The notes beneath the pieces are model-generated. The model was given only the letters and a program-made list of their open reading frames with translations. It ran no database searches and had not been told where the DNA came from. This document shows positions 17,088 through 25,804 of a stretch of DNA of 64,000 nucleotides, piece by piece. Origin of the DNA: Mycolicibacterium holsaticum DSM 44478 = JCM 12374 (GTDB taxonomy: Bacteria; Actinomycetota; Actinomycetes; Mycobacteriales; Mycobacteriaceae); NCBI RefSeq assembly GCF_019645835.1, contig NZ_CP080998.1, forward strand, positions 5,270,001 to 5,334,000. Reading direction: 5' to 3'. Every line of letters starts with the position of its first letter. Within the stretch, counting starts at the first letter, position 1. A program made the position numbers and the translations under genes.

Positions 17088-17123
17088 CCCACCATCGAAG
17101 CACGGCCAGAACATACTTCTGGC

Positions 17124-18248
17124 ATGACAAGTGAGTTGGCGCGGCTACAGCACCTCGGGCCGAACTGGTTCGCATCGGTGATGGGCACCGGAATCGTCGC
17201 GACGGCGGGCGCCACGCTGCCGGTGCGGCTGCCCGGGCTGCACGTGTTCTCCGAGGTGGTGTGGGTGGCGGCGGCCGTGCTGCTGGTGGTGCTCGTCGTC
17301 GCGGTGGGCGCGCAGCGGATCCGCCATCCGGTGGCGGCGCGAGGTTACGTGCGCAACCCGCAGATGACCCACTTCTACGGCGCCGCGCCGATGGCGTTGC
17401 TGACCGTCGGCGCGGGTGCGCTGCTGATCGGCAAGGACCTGATCGGCGAGCGGGTAGCCGTCGACCTGGCATGGGTGCTGTGGACGGCAGGCACCGTCGG
17501 CGGGCTGTTCACCGCGGCGACCATCCCGTTCCTGATGTTCACCCAACTCAACGTCGAACCCGACGCCGCGTTCGGCGGCTGGCTGATGCCGGTGGTGCCG
17601 CCGATGGTGTCGGCGGCCTCCGGTGCGCTGCTGATTCCGCATATGGCTCCGGGGACAGGGCGCGCGACCATGCTGTACGGCTGTTACGCGATGTTCGGGC
17701 TGTCGTTGTTCGCGGCGCTGATCATCATCACGATGATCTGGAGCAGGCTTGCGCTGTACGGGACGTCGGGCACCGCGCGAGTGCCCACATTGTGGATCGT
17801 GCTGGGCCCGCTGGGGCAGGGCATCACCGCGGCGGGCCTGCTCGGCGCCCACGCCAGCGCGGCAGTGCCAACCGAGTTGGCCGACGCGATGAACGTGTTC
17901 GCGGTGCTGTTCGGCGTCCCGGTCTGGGGGTTTGCGGTGCTGTGGATCGTGCTGGCCACCGAACTGACCGTGCGCACGCTGCGACGCGGGATGCCGTTCG
18001 CGTTGACGTGGTGGAGCCTGACCTTCCCGGTCGGCACCTTCGTCACCGGGACCACCCAGCTGGCCAACCACACCGGCCTGCCCGCGTTCGCGGTGGCCGC
18101 CGTCGTCGCCTACGTCGGGTTGCTGGGCACCTGGGCGCTGGTCGCCGTCCTGACCACCCGCGGCAGCCTCGGCGGCGCGTTGTTCGCACCGGCGGGGGCC
18201 GGGCCGATCAAGGCGAAAAAGGACGCCCCGCCGGGCCAGGACCGGTAA
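17124..18248 (+). CDS. TDT-family transporter (TehA/SLAC1-like anion channel or exporter)
   Basis: The 374-aa protein is highly hydrophobic with about ten membrane segments. It opens with LGPNWFASVMGTGIVA, the family signature of tellurite-resistance/dicarboxylate transporters (PF03595), which also includes malate permease Mae1, sulfite exporter Ssu1 and plant SLAC1. A Phe gate like that of TehA may lie among the many Phe residues of the later helices. The ligand cannot be predicted. The C-terminus ends in a charged tail (KAKKDAPPGQDR). ATG at 17124 places the signature at residue 11. The gene is followed by a hairpin at 18261-18300 and faces fadA2. Confidence 0.82.
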   Translation: MTSELARLQHLGPNWFASVMGTGIVATAGATLPVRLPGLHVFSEVVWVAAAVLLVVLVVAVGAQRIRHPVAARGYVRNPQMTHFYGAAPMALLTVGAGALLIGKDLIGERVAVDLAWVLWTAGTVGGLFTAATIPFLMFTQLNVEPDAAFGGWLMPVVPPMVSAASGALLIPHMAPGTGRATMLYGCYAMFGLSLFAALIIITMIWSRLALYGTSGTARVPTLWIVLGPLGQGITAAGLLGAHASAAVPTELADAMNVFAVLFGVPVWGFAVLWIVLATELTVRTLRRGMPFALTWWSLTFPVGTFVTGTTQLANHTGLPAFAVAAVVAYVGLLGTWALVAVLTTRGSLGGALFAPAGAGPIKAKKDAPPGQDR

Positions 18249-18260
18249 AACTTAAGAGCC

Positions 18261-18300
18261 CCGTACTGCCATCGGGTCGGGGGGTCAGACGGCAGTACGG
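18261..18300. terminator. Inverted repeat after the TDT gene, possible terminator
   Basis: CCGTACTGCC at 18261-18270 pairs perfectly with GGCAGTACGG at 18291-18300 across a 20-nt loop. No T-run follows, so it may be a factor-assisted terminator or an RNA-stabilising stem rather than a classic intrinsic terminator. Confidence 0.5.
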
Positions 18301-18348
18301 AGCTACCAGGACTATCGACCCACCTCACCGCAGCGTTACAACCCCGCG

Positions 18349-18374
18349 AAAAAAACTTTCGATCTAGTTTTTTT
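18349..18374. terminator. A/T-stem hairpin between convergent TDT and fadA2
   Basis: AAAAAAACT at 18349-18357 pairs with AGTTTTTTT at 18366-18374 across 8 nt, so each strand presents a U-run. It lies between convergent genes and overlaps the fadA2 stop codon at 18373-18375. It probably ends transcription from both sides, helped by the GC hairpin just before it. Confidence 0.5.
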
Positions 18375-19671
18375 ACGCCTCGAGGATCGCGGCGACGCCC
18401 TGCCCACCGGCGGCGCAGATCGAGATCAGGCCGCGTACGGGCTGCCCGGTCTCCTTTTTCTTCTCGCTCAACTGCTTGGCCATCTGCGCGACGATGCGCC
18501 CGCCGGTGGCCGCGAAGGGGTGCCCCGCCGCGATCGAGGAGCCGTTGACGTTGAGCTTGGAGCGGTCGATGCTGCCCAGGGCCTTGTCCAGGCCCAGCCG
18601 TTCCTTGCAGTACTCGTCGGACTCCCACGCCTGCAGGTGCGCGAGCACCACCGACGCGAACGCCTCGTGGATCTCGTAGAAGTCGAAGTCCTGCAGCGCC
18701 AAGCCGTTTCGGGCCAGCAGCCGCGGCACCGCGTACGTCGGCGCCATCAACAGGCCGTCGCGGCCGTTGACGTAGTCGACCGCCGCGGTCTCCCCGTCGA
18801 CCCAGTAGGCCAGCGGTTCGATGCCACGCTCGGCGGCCCACTCCGGGGTGGCGAGCAGCGCGACCGACGCGCCGTCAGTCAGCGGCGTCGAGTTGCCCGC
18901 GGTCATCGTCGCGTCACCTTGTTTCGCCCCGAACACCGGCTTGAGCTTGGCCAGCTTCTCCGCCGACGAGTCCGGGCGCAGGTTGTTGTCGCGGTACAGC
19001 CCGAGGAACGGGGTGACCAGGTCGTCGAAGAAGCCGCGGTCGTATGCGGCGGCCATGTTGCGGTGGCTGGCCGCGGCGAGCTCGTCCTGGTCGGTGCGCT
19101 TGATCCCCATCTCCTTGGCGGTGAGCGCGGCGTGCTCGCCCATCGACATGCCGGTGCGCGGTTCGCTGTTGACGGGGATCTCCACGCCGAGGGAGGCGGG
19201 CAGCTTGCCGACCAGCTTGAGCCGTTCGAGGTTGGATTTGGACCGGCGCAGCCCGAGCAGCACCCGCCGCAGGTCGTTGCCGAACGCGATCGGGGCGTCG
19301 GAGGTGGTGTCCACGCCGCCGGCCGCGGCCACGTCGTAGCGCCCGGCGGCGATACCGTCGGCGGCCGCGATCGCGGCCTGCAGCCCGGTGCCGCACGCCT
19401 GCTGCAGGTCGAAGGCGGGGGTGTAGGACGACAGCGCGCTGCCGAGCACGCATTCGCGCGTCAGGTTGAAGTCGCGGCTGTGCTTGAGCACGGCGCCGCC
19501 GATCACGGCCCCGAGCTTCTCGCCGTCGAGGTTGAACCGGTCGATCAGCCCGCCCAGCGCCGCGGTGAACATGTCCTGGTTGGAGGCGTTTGCATACGCG
19601 CCATCCGATCGGGCGAAGGGAATTCGGTTGCCGCCGAGGATGGCGACCCGTCGGTGGGTATTACTAGCCAT
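18373..19671 (-). CDS. fadA2: Acetyl-CoA acetyltransferase / 3-ketoacyl-CoA thiolase FadA2
   Basis: The 432-aa thiolase has its nucleophile Cys93 in QQACGTGLQ, His384 in AAGHPFAATGG and the second Cys419 in ISICAAGGQG. The complete catalytic set for thiolytic cleavage, or the reverse Claisen condensation, of 3-ketoacyl-CoA is therefore present. The sequence and its divergent pairing with fabG4 match M. tuberculosis fadA2 (Rv0243). The start is ATG at 19671 (MASNTHRRVAILGGNRIPFA); upstream in-frame codons would add residues with no thiolase match. Only 46 bp separate it from fabG4, and a perfect TTACTC-N2-GAGTAA palindrome sits in that gap. Confidence 0.92.
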   Translation of the reverse strand: MASNTHRRVAILGGNRIPFARSDGAYANASNQDMFTAALGGLIDRFNLDGEKLGAVIGGAVLKHSRDFNLTRECVLGSALSSYTPAFDLQQACGTGLQAAIAAADGIAAGRYDVAAAGGVDTTSDAPIAFGNDLRRVLLGLRRSKSNLERLKLVGKLPASLGVEIPVNSEPRTGMSMGEHAALTAKEMGIKRTDQDELAAASHRNMAAAYDRGFFDDLVTPFLGLYRDNNLRPDSSAEKLAKLKPVFGAKQGDATMTAGNSTPLTDGASVALLATPEWAAERGIEPLAYWVDGETAAVDYVNGRDGLLMAPTYAVPRLLARNGLALQDFDFYEIHEAFASVVLAHLQAWESDEYCKERLGLDKALGSIDRSKLNVNGSSIAAGHPFAATGGRIVAQMAKQLSEKKKETGQPVRGLISICAAGGQGVAAILEA

Positions 19672-19693
19672 GAACCCATAGTACCCACTCTTC

Positions 19694-19707
19694 TTACTCT
19701 GGAGTAA
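19694..19707. promoter_or_regulatory. Putative TetR operator in the fadA2/fabG4 divergent promoter
   Basis: TTACTCTGGAGTAA, extended by one more pair to CTTACTC..GAGTAAG (19693-19708), is a perfect 7-bp-arm palindrome. It is the same motif as at the start of the TetR gene at 27.6 kb. It stands 10 nt before the fabG4 ATG and 22 nt before the fadA2 ATG, so one bound dimer could block both directions. Confidence 0.62.
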
Positions 19708-19717
19708 GTTCGTTTTC

Positions 19718-21070
19718 ATGGCTACCGATCTGTATTCGCAAATCGTCCATTCGGCGCCCGGATCGTTCCTCGCCAAGCAGCTCGGCGTCCCGCAGCCCGA
19801 GACGTTGCGCCGGTATAAGCCGGGTCAGCCGCCGCTGGCGGGCTCGGTGCTCATCGGCGGGAACGGCCGCGTCGTCGAGCCGCTGCGCACCGCGCTGGCC
19901 GAGGACTACGAGGTGGTGTCGAACAACATCGGCGGACGCTGGGCCGACTCGTTCGGGGGTCTGGTGTTCGACGCGACCGGCATCACCGATCCGTCCGGGC
20001 TCAAGGAGCTGTACGAGTTCTTCACCCCGGTGCTGCGCAACGTCGGGTCGTCGGGGCGCATCGTCGTCATCGGCACCACGCCCGAGGAGGCGGGCAGCGC
20101 CCACGAGCGCATCGCGCAGCGCGCGCTGGAGGGCTTCACCCGCTCGCTCGGCAAGGAGATGCGGCGCGGCGCGACGGTGAACCTGGTGTACCTCTCCCCG
20201 GCGGCCAAACCGGCCGCCACCGGCCTGGAGTCGACGCTGCGGTTTGTCCTTTCGGGCAAGTCGGCCTACGTCGACGGGCAGGTGTTCTCGGTGGGTGCGG
20301 CGGATTCGTCGCCGCCCGCGGACTGGGACAAGCCGCTGGACGGCAAGGTCGCCATCGTCACCGGCGCGGCGCGCGGTATCGGCGCGACGATCGCCGAGGT
20401 GTTCAGCCGCGACGGGGCGCGGGTGCTGTGCATCGATGTGGAGGCCGCCGCCGAGCCGCTCGGCGTGACGGCGACCAAGGTCGGCGGCACCGCGCTGACG
20501 CTCGACGTCACCGCCGACGACGCCGTCGACAAGATCACCGAGCACCTGCGGGAGAACTACGACGGCCGCGCCGACATCCTCGTCAACAACGCGGGGATCA
20601 CCCGCGACAAGTTGCTGGCCAACATGGACGAGGCCCGCTGGGACTCCGTCGTCGCGGTGAACCTGCTTGCGCCGCTTCGGCTTACCGAGGGCCTGGTGCG
20701 TAACGGCACGATCGGCGACGGCGGCCGGGTGGTCGGCCTGTCGTCGATGGCCGGGATCGCGGGCAACCGGGGCCAGACCAACTACGCGGCCACCAAGGCG
20801 GGCATGATCGGGCTGACCGACGCGCTGGCCGAGGAGTACGCCGACAGGGCGGTCACGGTCAACGCCGTCGCACCCGGTTTCATCGAGACCAAGATGACCG
20901 AGGCGATTCCGGTGGCCACCCGGGAGGTCGGCCGCCGGCTGAACTCGCTGTATCAGGGCGGCAAGCCGGTCGACGTCGCCGAGGCCATCGCCTATTTCGC
21001 CAGCCCGGCGTCAAATGCCGTCACGGGCAACACGATTCGGGTGTGCGGACAAGCGTGGCTGGGGGCTTGA
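19718..21070 (+). CDS. fabG4: Long-chain 3-oxoacyl reductase FabG4
   Basis: The 450-aa protein has an N-terminal flavodoxin-like Rossmann region (about 1-205) that lacks a usable glycine motif. A classical short-chain reductase domain follows, with TGAARGIGA near residue 214, NNAG, Ser343, Tyr356 and Lys360 (YAATK). This two-domain build and length are those of the high-molecular-weight FabG4 (Rv0242c), an NADH-dependent 3-ketoacyl-CoA/ACP reductase. ATG at 19718 is the only plausible start. htdX begins 1 nt after its stop, so reductase and dehydratase are made together. The divergent fadA2 adds the thiolase step, making a compact acyl-CoA cycle with fadE5. Confidence 0.93.
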   Translation: MATDLYSQIVHSAPGSFLAKQLGVPQPETLRRYKPGQPPLAGSVLIGGNGRVVEPLRTALAEDYEVVSNNIGGRWADSFGGLVFDATGITDPSGLKELYEFFTPVLRNVGSSGRIVVIGTTPEEAGSAHERIAQRALEGFTRSLGKEMRRGATVNLVYLSPAAKPAATGLESTLRFVLSGKSAYVDGQVFSVGAADSSPPADWDKPLDGKVAIVTGAARGIGATIAEVFSRDGARVLCIDVEAAAEPLGVTATKVGGTALTLDVTADDAVDKITEHLRENYDGRADILVNNAGITRDKLLANMDEARWDSVVAVNLLAPLRLTEGLVRNGTIGDGGRVVGLSSMAGIAGNRGQTNYAATKAGMIGLTDALAEEYADRAVTVNAVAPGFIETKMTEAIPVATREVGRRLNSLYQGGKPVDVAEAIAYFASPASNAVTGNTIRVCGQAWLGA

Positions 21071-21071
21071 G

Positions 21072-21914
21072 GTGACGCAACCGTCTGGGCTGTTGAACCT
21101 GGTGCGCGCGGCGGCGGGCGCGCTGCCATTCGTGCCGCGCGACGACAAGCTGCCCGAGCGCACGCTGACCGTCGAGGACGTGAGCATCGACCCCGCGAAC
21201 GTCGCGGCGTACGCCAACGTCACCGGGTTGCGGTTCGGTGACGCTGTGCCGCTGACGTATCCGTTCGCGTTGACGTTTCCCACCGTGATGGCGTTGGTCA
21301 CCAGCTTCGATTTCCCTTTCGCCGCAATGGGTTCGGTGCACATCGAGAACCACATCACGCAGTACCGGCCGATCGCGGTCACCGACACGGTGTCGGTGCG
21401 GGTGCACGCCGAGAACCTGCGCGAGCACCGGCGCGGGCTGCTGGTCGACATCGTCACGGACGTGAACGTCGGCAACGAGCGGGCATGGCATCAAGTGACG
21501 ACGTTCCTGCACCAGCAGCGCACCAGCCTGTCCGACGAGCCGAAGCCGCCACCGCAGAAGCAGCCGAAGCTGGGCCCCCCGAATGCGGTACTGCGGATCA
21601 CGCCCGGCCAGATCCGCCAGTACGCGTCGGTCAGCGGGGACCACAACCCGATCCACACCAACGCGATCGCGGCCAAGCTGTTCGGCTTTCTCACGGTGAT
21701 CGCGCATGGAATGTTCACCGCCGCGGCGGTTCTGGCGAACATCGAGGGCCAGTTACCGGACGCGGTGAAGTATTCGGTGCGCTTTGCAAAGCCGGTGGTG
21801 CTGCCCGCGGCCGCGGGTCTCTATGTCGACCGGGTGACCGACGGCTGGGATCTGACGTTGCGTCACCTGAAGAAGGGCGATCCGCATCTGATGGGGACGG
21901 TCCACGCGCTGTAG
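21072..21914 (+). CDS. htdX: (R)-3-hydroxyacyl dehydratase HtdX
   Basis: The 280-aa double-hotdog MaoC-type protein begins MTQPSGLLNLVRAAAGALPF, matching HtdX (Rv0241c). The hydratase-2 motif SGDHNPIHTN carries Asp190 and His195, the catalytic pair for reversible hydration of trans-2-enoyl-CoA/ACP to (R)-3-hydroxyacyl. The N-terminal half (about 1-150) is the degenerate hotdog that binds the acyl chain. The start GTG at 21072 is 1 nt after the fabG4 stop, with a G-rich ribosome site inside the fabG4 end. The product of FabG4 is its natural substrate. This gene marks the left border of the accessory island. Confidence 0.93.
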   Translation: MTQPSGLLNLVRAAAGALPFVPRDDKLPERTLTVEDVSIDPANVAAYANVTGLRFGDAVPLTYPFALTFPTVMALVTSFDFPFAAMGSVHIENHITQYRPIAVTDTVSVRVHAENLREHRRGLLVDIVTDVNVGNERAWHQVTTFLHQQRTSLSDEPKPPPQKQPKLGPPNAVLRITPGQIRQYASVSGDHNPIHTNAIAAKLFGFLTVIAHGMFTAAAVLANIEGQLPDAVKYSVRFAKPVVLPAAAGLYVDRVTDGWDLTLRHLKKGDPHLMGTVHAL

Positions 21915-22406
21915 GTGCTGGTTTTGCGAGAAGTGCGCACGTGGAAGCGTGATCGTTGCCCGATCGTCATTGGCAGCGCTGCGCAATGTCGATGCGCCTC
22001 TTGCGATATCGGCTTTGAGTATTCGGTAGTTGTAGACACGTATAGCGAAAGGAGTCGAAGGGGCAGCGTGCCAGCGCCTGCATAGGCATGTGACATGGCA
22101 GAACAGGGCACCCGCGAAGGGCTTCTAGCGCTCTTCGAAGAGCACCTGGGGTGCCCGGCGCGGGCGAACCAGGTGTTCGATGGGGGCACTCCAGCGCGTC
22201 GAAACGAATGGCCGTCTCTATTCGCGTGGTATTCCACAACACCGGGATGTCCCATGCGCTGCTTAACCCGGCTGGAGCTCCACGACAGAGCTCTACTTTG
22301 TCGACAAAGCAGGCATGCCTGACCCAAAGAACATAGCCCCGTGGTGGAGTCGGTCAGGCAGCAGCGAGACGGCATCAAATAAGCGACGACCGCACCGCGA
22401 TCAATC
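21915..22406. other. Gene-poor island border
   Basis: This 492-bp stretch is visibly less GC-rich than its left neighbour. It holds only short ORFs with no ribosome site or recognisable protein family, including one of 75 codons at 22095-22322. No tRNA or attachment core was found. It is probably decayed mobile DNA left of the TIR gene. Confidence 0.4.
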
Positions 22407-22768
22407 TCAGGTAGAAACACCGAATTCTGCACCCCACCGCATGAAAACCCGTAGCCCCATCGGGGTAGCGGCGTAGGTGACTATAGGAATGGGCATTGGA
22501 GGCAGATCACTGCCTGGCACCGGGTCGCGCTTCCGTTTCAGCGCCTCAATCAAACCGGAATTTATGAGCAGGTCGGTGATGCGTCGCGGCTTGCTGTCCC
22601 CGAAGCGCTCCATCATGTCGACGGATAAAATCCACTCGGGGCTGAGCTCTTGCTTTATCCAAGTCCTGTAACACCGGTGACGCTCGTTAGCGGTGAGGAT
22701 AGATCCAACAGATTCGGCCATTTCCACCGCAGCACGCGCAGCTGCGATCTCTTCTGCGATGCCGACTG
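22407..22768 (-). pseudogene. 3' part of the IS-interrupted TIR gene (winged-helix-like C-terminus)
   Basis: This fragment encodes the C-terminal 120 residues. It starts in AVGIAEEIAAARAAVEMAES, continues through RTWIKQELSPEWILS and MMERFGDSKPRRITDLLINS, and ends RVFMRWGAEFGVST. The second half has the helix-turn-helix then beta-wing spacing of a winged-helix domain, which is inference. The open frame continues upstream only into the IS end (a GTG at 22802), so as it stands it lacks its own start. Removing the element and one copy of the 7-bp duplication joins it in frame to the TIR domain at 25414-25783, giving 243 aa in total. On its own it is probably not made or not functional. Confidence 0.75.
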
Positions 22769-22775
22769 CTCCAAG
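22769..22775. repeat. Target-site duplication, left copy
   Basis: CTCCAAG occurs here and again at 25414-25420, directly abutting the TG...CA ends of the IS21-family element. A 7-bp duplication is within the 4-8 bp usual for IS21. The pair fixes the insertion point to the base. Confidence 0.85.
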
Positions 22776-22836
22776 TGTCATTCGCCAGGGTGATGGGACC
22801 ACCGTTTAGCCACGAGGTAGGGACCACCTGTTTGGC

Positions 22837-23640
22837 TCAACGGGGATGATCTGTGGTTGACGGCGAGCTGTCAACTGAGGGCTTCTGGCGTTGCCGGTAG
22901 GACGGCCCCTCGATGATGAGTTCGTGCGCGGTGGAGGTAAGTCGGTCGACGGCGGATTCGGCGAGCATCGCGTCGGTCATGACCGACAACCATTCATCGG
23001 GTCCACGATTTGAGGTCACAATGGTCGCGCTGCGTTGATGTCTGGCGACAACCAGTTCGTAGAAGTCGGCGGTGGCTGTAGCGTCGAGCGGTTGCAGTGC
23101 GAAGTCATCGATAATCAGCAAGCGCACTTGCGCGAGTCGCCGTATCTCGGCTTCGGTGCTGTTGTCGAGTCGAGAAGCTCTGAGCCGCTTGAACATTGCA
23201 TCAGCACGCAGCATCAGTGTCGGGACTCGTCGACGCACCGCAATGTGGCCCAGCGCGGTCGCGAGGTGAGTTTTGCCGACGCCGACCGCCCCGAGGACCA
23301 CCGCACCGTGGGCGGCGTCGAGGAACCGCAGACTGGTCAGGTCGGTCCACAGGGTCCGGTCGTAGCGCACCGCAGCATCTTCGTCCCAGGTGTCTAGACG
23401 CATGGTGGGATCGAGGCCGGCGATGCGGGCTCGCCGCGCGGCGGAGCTGGTGTCGCGGCGGGTGGCTTCGTCGGCGAGGACCAGTTCGAGGAACGCGGCG
23501 TGGGAGAGGTGCTGTTGGCGGGCCAGGGCGAGTCGGTCGGGCAGGGTGTCGAGTATCGGTGAGAGTTTGAGTTGGCGCATCGCCTTCTTCAAGTCGGGTG
23601 AGATCGGATCAGTGACAACCTCTTTGGCAGGCTTGGTCAT
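22837..23640 (-). CDS. istB: IS21-family helper ATPase IstB
   Basis: The 267-aa protein has Walker A GAVGVGKTHLATALG, Walker B VRLLIIDDFAL and the sensor-like ATIVTSNRGPDEW, the DnaA/DnaC-like AAA+ pattern of IstB. IstB oligomers remodel target DNA and stimulate the IstA transposase. The start is ATG at 23640 (MTKPAKEVVTDPIS), overlapping the istA stop by 1 nt (TGATG), which indicates translational coupling. An upstream start at 23691 would lie inside istA and is rejected. Nothing suggests inactivation. Confidence 0.93.
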   Translation of the reverse strand: MTKPAKEVVTDPISPDLKKAMRQLKLSPILDTLPDRLALARQQHLSHAAFLELVLADEATRRDTSSAARRARIAGLDPTMRLDTWDEDAAVRYDRTLWTDLTSLRFLDAAHGAVVLGAVGVGKTHLATALGHIAVRRRVPTLMLRADAMFKRLRASRLDNSTEAEIRRLAQVRLLIIDDFALQPLDATATADFYELVVARHQRSATIVTSNRGPDEWLSVMTDAMLAESAVDRLTSTAHELIIEGPSYRQRQKPSVDSSPSTTDHPR

Positions 23641-25253
23641 CACAGCCCCTTCTGATCGTCGGTGGTGCCGCCGTCGATGACCTGCAACCATTCCGGCCGC
23701 GGTGTGGGGCGGTAGTCGCGGGGATCGCGGGCGAACCGGGCTGCAGCCAACCCGGAGGCAGCCCGCGGCGGCGGGACGGGGCTGTTCTCGATGGCCTGCT
23801 CCAGCATGGCGGTGATCTTGGTCATCGAGACGACATCGAGATCCAGGGCGCGCGCGCAGGCGGTGTCCACCGGGGCGGGGCCGTAGCGTTTGACCAGCCC
23901 GAGCAGCCGATACACCTGACGCATCCTGGTCCAGGGCAGATCGTGATCGAGCAGGCGTTCGGCGTAGATGCCGATATTCGGGCCGTGACCGGCTGCGGTG
24001 GCGATGAGCCGGTGCAGATCGCGCATCGCGTATCCGGTCTTATCTGCGGGCAGATCAGCGGGGTCAGTAGAGCGGGTCCCGGCGGGTTGACGTGGGTGAG
24101 TCTTCACCAGCTGTCCGCGATGGTAGAACTTGGCCAACTCGCCATCGGCCCGCGCCGATAGCGTCTGGCCGCGCAGGTGGTGCGGGATCGAATACAACGC
24201 CTTGGCCAGCTGGACGTGATAGTCGCGGGCCACTTTGACCTCGGCATATACCGGCACCACATACCGCAGCGTCGGAGCAGCCAACAGTGCCGGTGCCTCC
24301 CGGTCGGCGAACACCACCGCCGGCTGGGCGCAGGTGGTGCCATGGATACGCAGACCCGCTTTCTGGGCGCACCACAGCTGGGCGCGGTGTTGGGCGTCAG
24401 CGAGGTCGCTGAACTCTTCGCCGGCGAAGAAGTTGTTGCGCACGTACTGCACCATCCGCTCCACACGCGGTTTGTCTTGTGGGTGGGCCACCCGAGCCGG
24501 GTCGGTGGCGAAGCCGCGGGCCTGGGAGTATTCCAGCCACCCCACGGTGAACCTGGGGTTCACTGAATCTGCATGGGCAACAACCGTTCCCATGTTGTCG
24601 GGAATGAGGACTTTGAAGACACCGCCGAAGAAATCCCAGGCTGCTTCGCAGCCGTCGATGACCGCGGTCAGGGTTTGGGAAAACGTCAGCCATACGAACA
24701 TGTGCCGGGAATACACCGCGGTGAAGATCAGCGCATGCACCACCCGACGCCTGCCCGTCGCAGTGTCAAACAGCATGCCCATCCGGGCGAAGTCGATCTG
24801 GCATTCCATCCCGGGTTCGCCGTCGACGACCGGCACCGTCCCACCGCGGCGCCGGCCCTGATACTTGGTGTGTTCCTGGCAGTAGCGGTGCAACGTGCGC
24901 TGCGGAACGATCACGCCCTGGCGGGCCAGCAGGTCACCGATCTTGACCACCGTCAGGCCCTTGTCGACCCACTGGTTGATCTGACTATGGTTGGTGCACA
25001 GCACTTCCCACGCTGATCCGTGCCCTTGCGGCCGGTCCGGGCGCACCACGGTGACCACCGCGCCGATCAACGCGTCATCGAGCTGATCGACCCCACCGGC
25101 CCGGTCCAAGCCAGCAGCCACCGCGGCCTCGACATAGCGCCGTGCAGTTTTGCGATCCACCCCAGCCTGGCTGGCCGCCACCCGCAGTCCGTGGCCAGCC
25201 AGCCACGTCCGAAGCACTTCACGAATCTCGACCACAGAAACCTCCCGAAACAT
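23640..25253 (-). CDS. istA: IS21-family transposase IstA
   Basis: The 537-aa transposase has an N-terminal helix-turn-helix (ASQAGVDRKTARRYVEAA). Its RNase H-fold DDE catalytic core shows CQIDFARMG (first Asp), VLIPDNMGTVV (second Asp) and DKPRVERMVQYVRNNFF (Glu), followed by the C-terminal beta-barrel region typical of IstA. It cuts and joins the element ends. The start is ATG at 25253, about 160 bp inside the right end. Full length and intact catalytic residues indicate an active copy. Confidence 0.93.
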   Translation of the reverse strand: MFREVSVVEIREVLRTWLAGHGLRVAASQAGVDRKTARRYVEAAVAAGLDRAGGVDQLDDALIGAVVTVVRPDRPQGHGSAWEVLCTNHSQINQWVDKGLTVVKIGDLLARQGVIVPQRTLHRYCQEHTKYQGRRRGGTVPVVDGEPGMECQIDFARMGMLFDTATGRRRVVHALIFTAVYSRHMFVWLTFSQTLTAVIDGCEAAWDFFGGVFKVLIPDNMGTVVAHADSVNPRFTVGWLEYSQARGFATDPARVAHPQDKPRVERMVQYVRNNFFAGEEFSDLADAQHRAQLWCAQKAGLRIHGTTCAQPAVVFADREAPALLAAPTLRYVVPVYAEVKVARDYHVQLAKALYSIPHHLRGQTLSARADGELAKFYHRGQLVKTHPRQPAGTRSTDPADLPADKTGYAMRDLHRLIATAAGHGPNIGIYAERLLDHDLPWTRMRQVYRLLGLVKRYGPAPVDTACARALDLDVVSMTKITAMLEQAIENSPVPPPRAASGLAAARFARDPRDYRPTPRPEWLQVIDGGTTDDQKGL

Positions 25254-25413
25254 CCGCGGACCCCTTCACATGACTTCGATGTGAAGCGATCCGATCCAGT
25301 TATCGAGCGGCCCCCGACGCGACACGCCGGTGGTCCCATAACTGGCAATCAGGTGGTCCCATGACCGTGGCTAAACCCAGGTCAAACCGGTCCCATCACC
25401 CTGGCGGGCGACA

Positions 25414-25420
25414 CTCCAAG
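25414..25420. repeat. Target-site duplication, right copy
   Basis: CTCCAAG directly follows the ACA end of the IS21-family element and repeats 22769-22775. On the coding strand it reads CTTGGAG in the same codon phase (Leu-Gly) on both sides of the element. Confidence 0.85.
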
Positions 25421-25783
25421 CACCGCTGACATGCCGGCGGCGAAGTCATCGCGGAAATCGGCGTACTTGATGTCTGCTAGCAGCGCGGGAGGGTCTGAGT
25501 CATCGAGTCGGCAAGGGACTATGGGTTTATCATTCGCCATCGCGGTCATGAAGAAAGCATTCAACTCTCGTTTGACCCATCGCGATTGCAGGGCTTGATG
25601 CGAGAACGCTAGTAGCAGGAGATCGCTGCTAACAAGGCCTGACGTAACGCCTTCCGTTATGGACTCGCCGACTCTTATATCGGCCTCGTCCAGCCAGACA
25701 TTCACCCCCGAGTCTTTCAGTGCCTGGGTTATCGCCCTTACCGTCGGCTTATCAGCCGATGCGTGCGAGATGAATACCTTCAT
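25414..25783 (-). pseudogene. 5' part of the IS-interrupted TIR-domain gene
   Basis: The fragment encodes a TIR domain: MKVFISHASADKPTVRAITQ, VNVWLDEADIRVGESI, then SDLLLLAFSHQALQSRWVKR and EL. The WxxxEL arrangement places the catalytic NADase glutamate at Glu73. TIR domains of this kind cleave NAD+ or make cyclic ADP-ribose signals, and many act in anti-phage defence. ATG at 25783 is preferred; an in-frame GTG at 25801 starts 3 nt after the phage stopper gene stop. The truncated frame now runs 10 codons into the IS and stops at 25382. The intact ancestor would join to 22407-22768 as TIR plus a winged-helix-like tail. Whether the lone TIR domain is still made is unknown. Confidence 0.82.
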
Positions 25784-25804
25784 AGAACGAATTATCGTCA
25801 CAAC

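Larger units (their letters stand above)
22776..25413 (-). mobile_element. Complete IS21-family insertion sequence (2638 bp)
   Basis: The element begins TGTCATTCGCCAGGG and ends CCCTGGCGGGCGACA. The terminal inverted repeats match at 22 of 25 bases and have TG...CA tips. Internal copies of GGGACCACC occur near both ends, as the multiple transposase sites of IS21 do. It carries istA and istB with overlapping stop/start on the minus strand, both with intact motifs, so it looks competent to move. The 7-bp direct repeat CTCCAAG flanks it. It inserted in the middle of a TIR-domain gene in the same orientation as that gene. Confidence 0.9.

Noticed and set aside
16506..17123. N-terminal extension of the TDT transporter to 580 residues
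   Set aside because: The extension is antisense to the oxidoreductase gene and low-complexity; the family begins at ATG 17124.
18520..19707. A roughly 395-codon frame antisense to fadA2
   Set aside because: It is a shadow of the thiolase gene, with biased composition and no recognised motif.
22095..22322. A 75-codon frame left of the TIR gene fragment
   Set aside because: No ribosome site, no family match, and it lies in degenerate island DNA.
22407..22802. The 131-codon frame as an independent gene starting at GTG 22802
   Set aside because: Its start lies inside the IS end; it is the 3' half of the interrupted TIR gene.
22791..25398. IS21 ends placed at TGATGGGACC/GGTCCCATCA
   Set aside because: These inner tips have no matching direct repeat. 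Moving out to TGTC/GACA gives a longer inverted repeat and an exact 7-bp target duplication.
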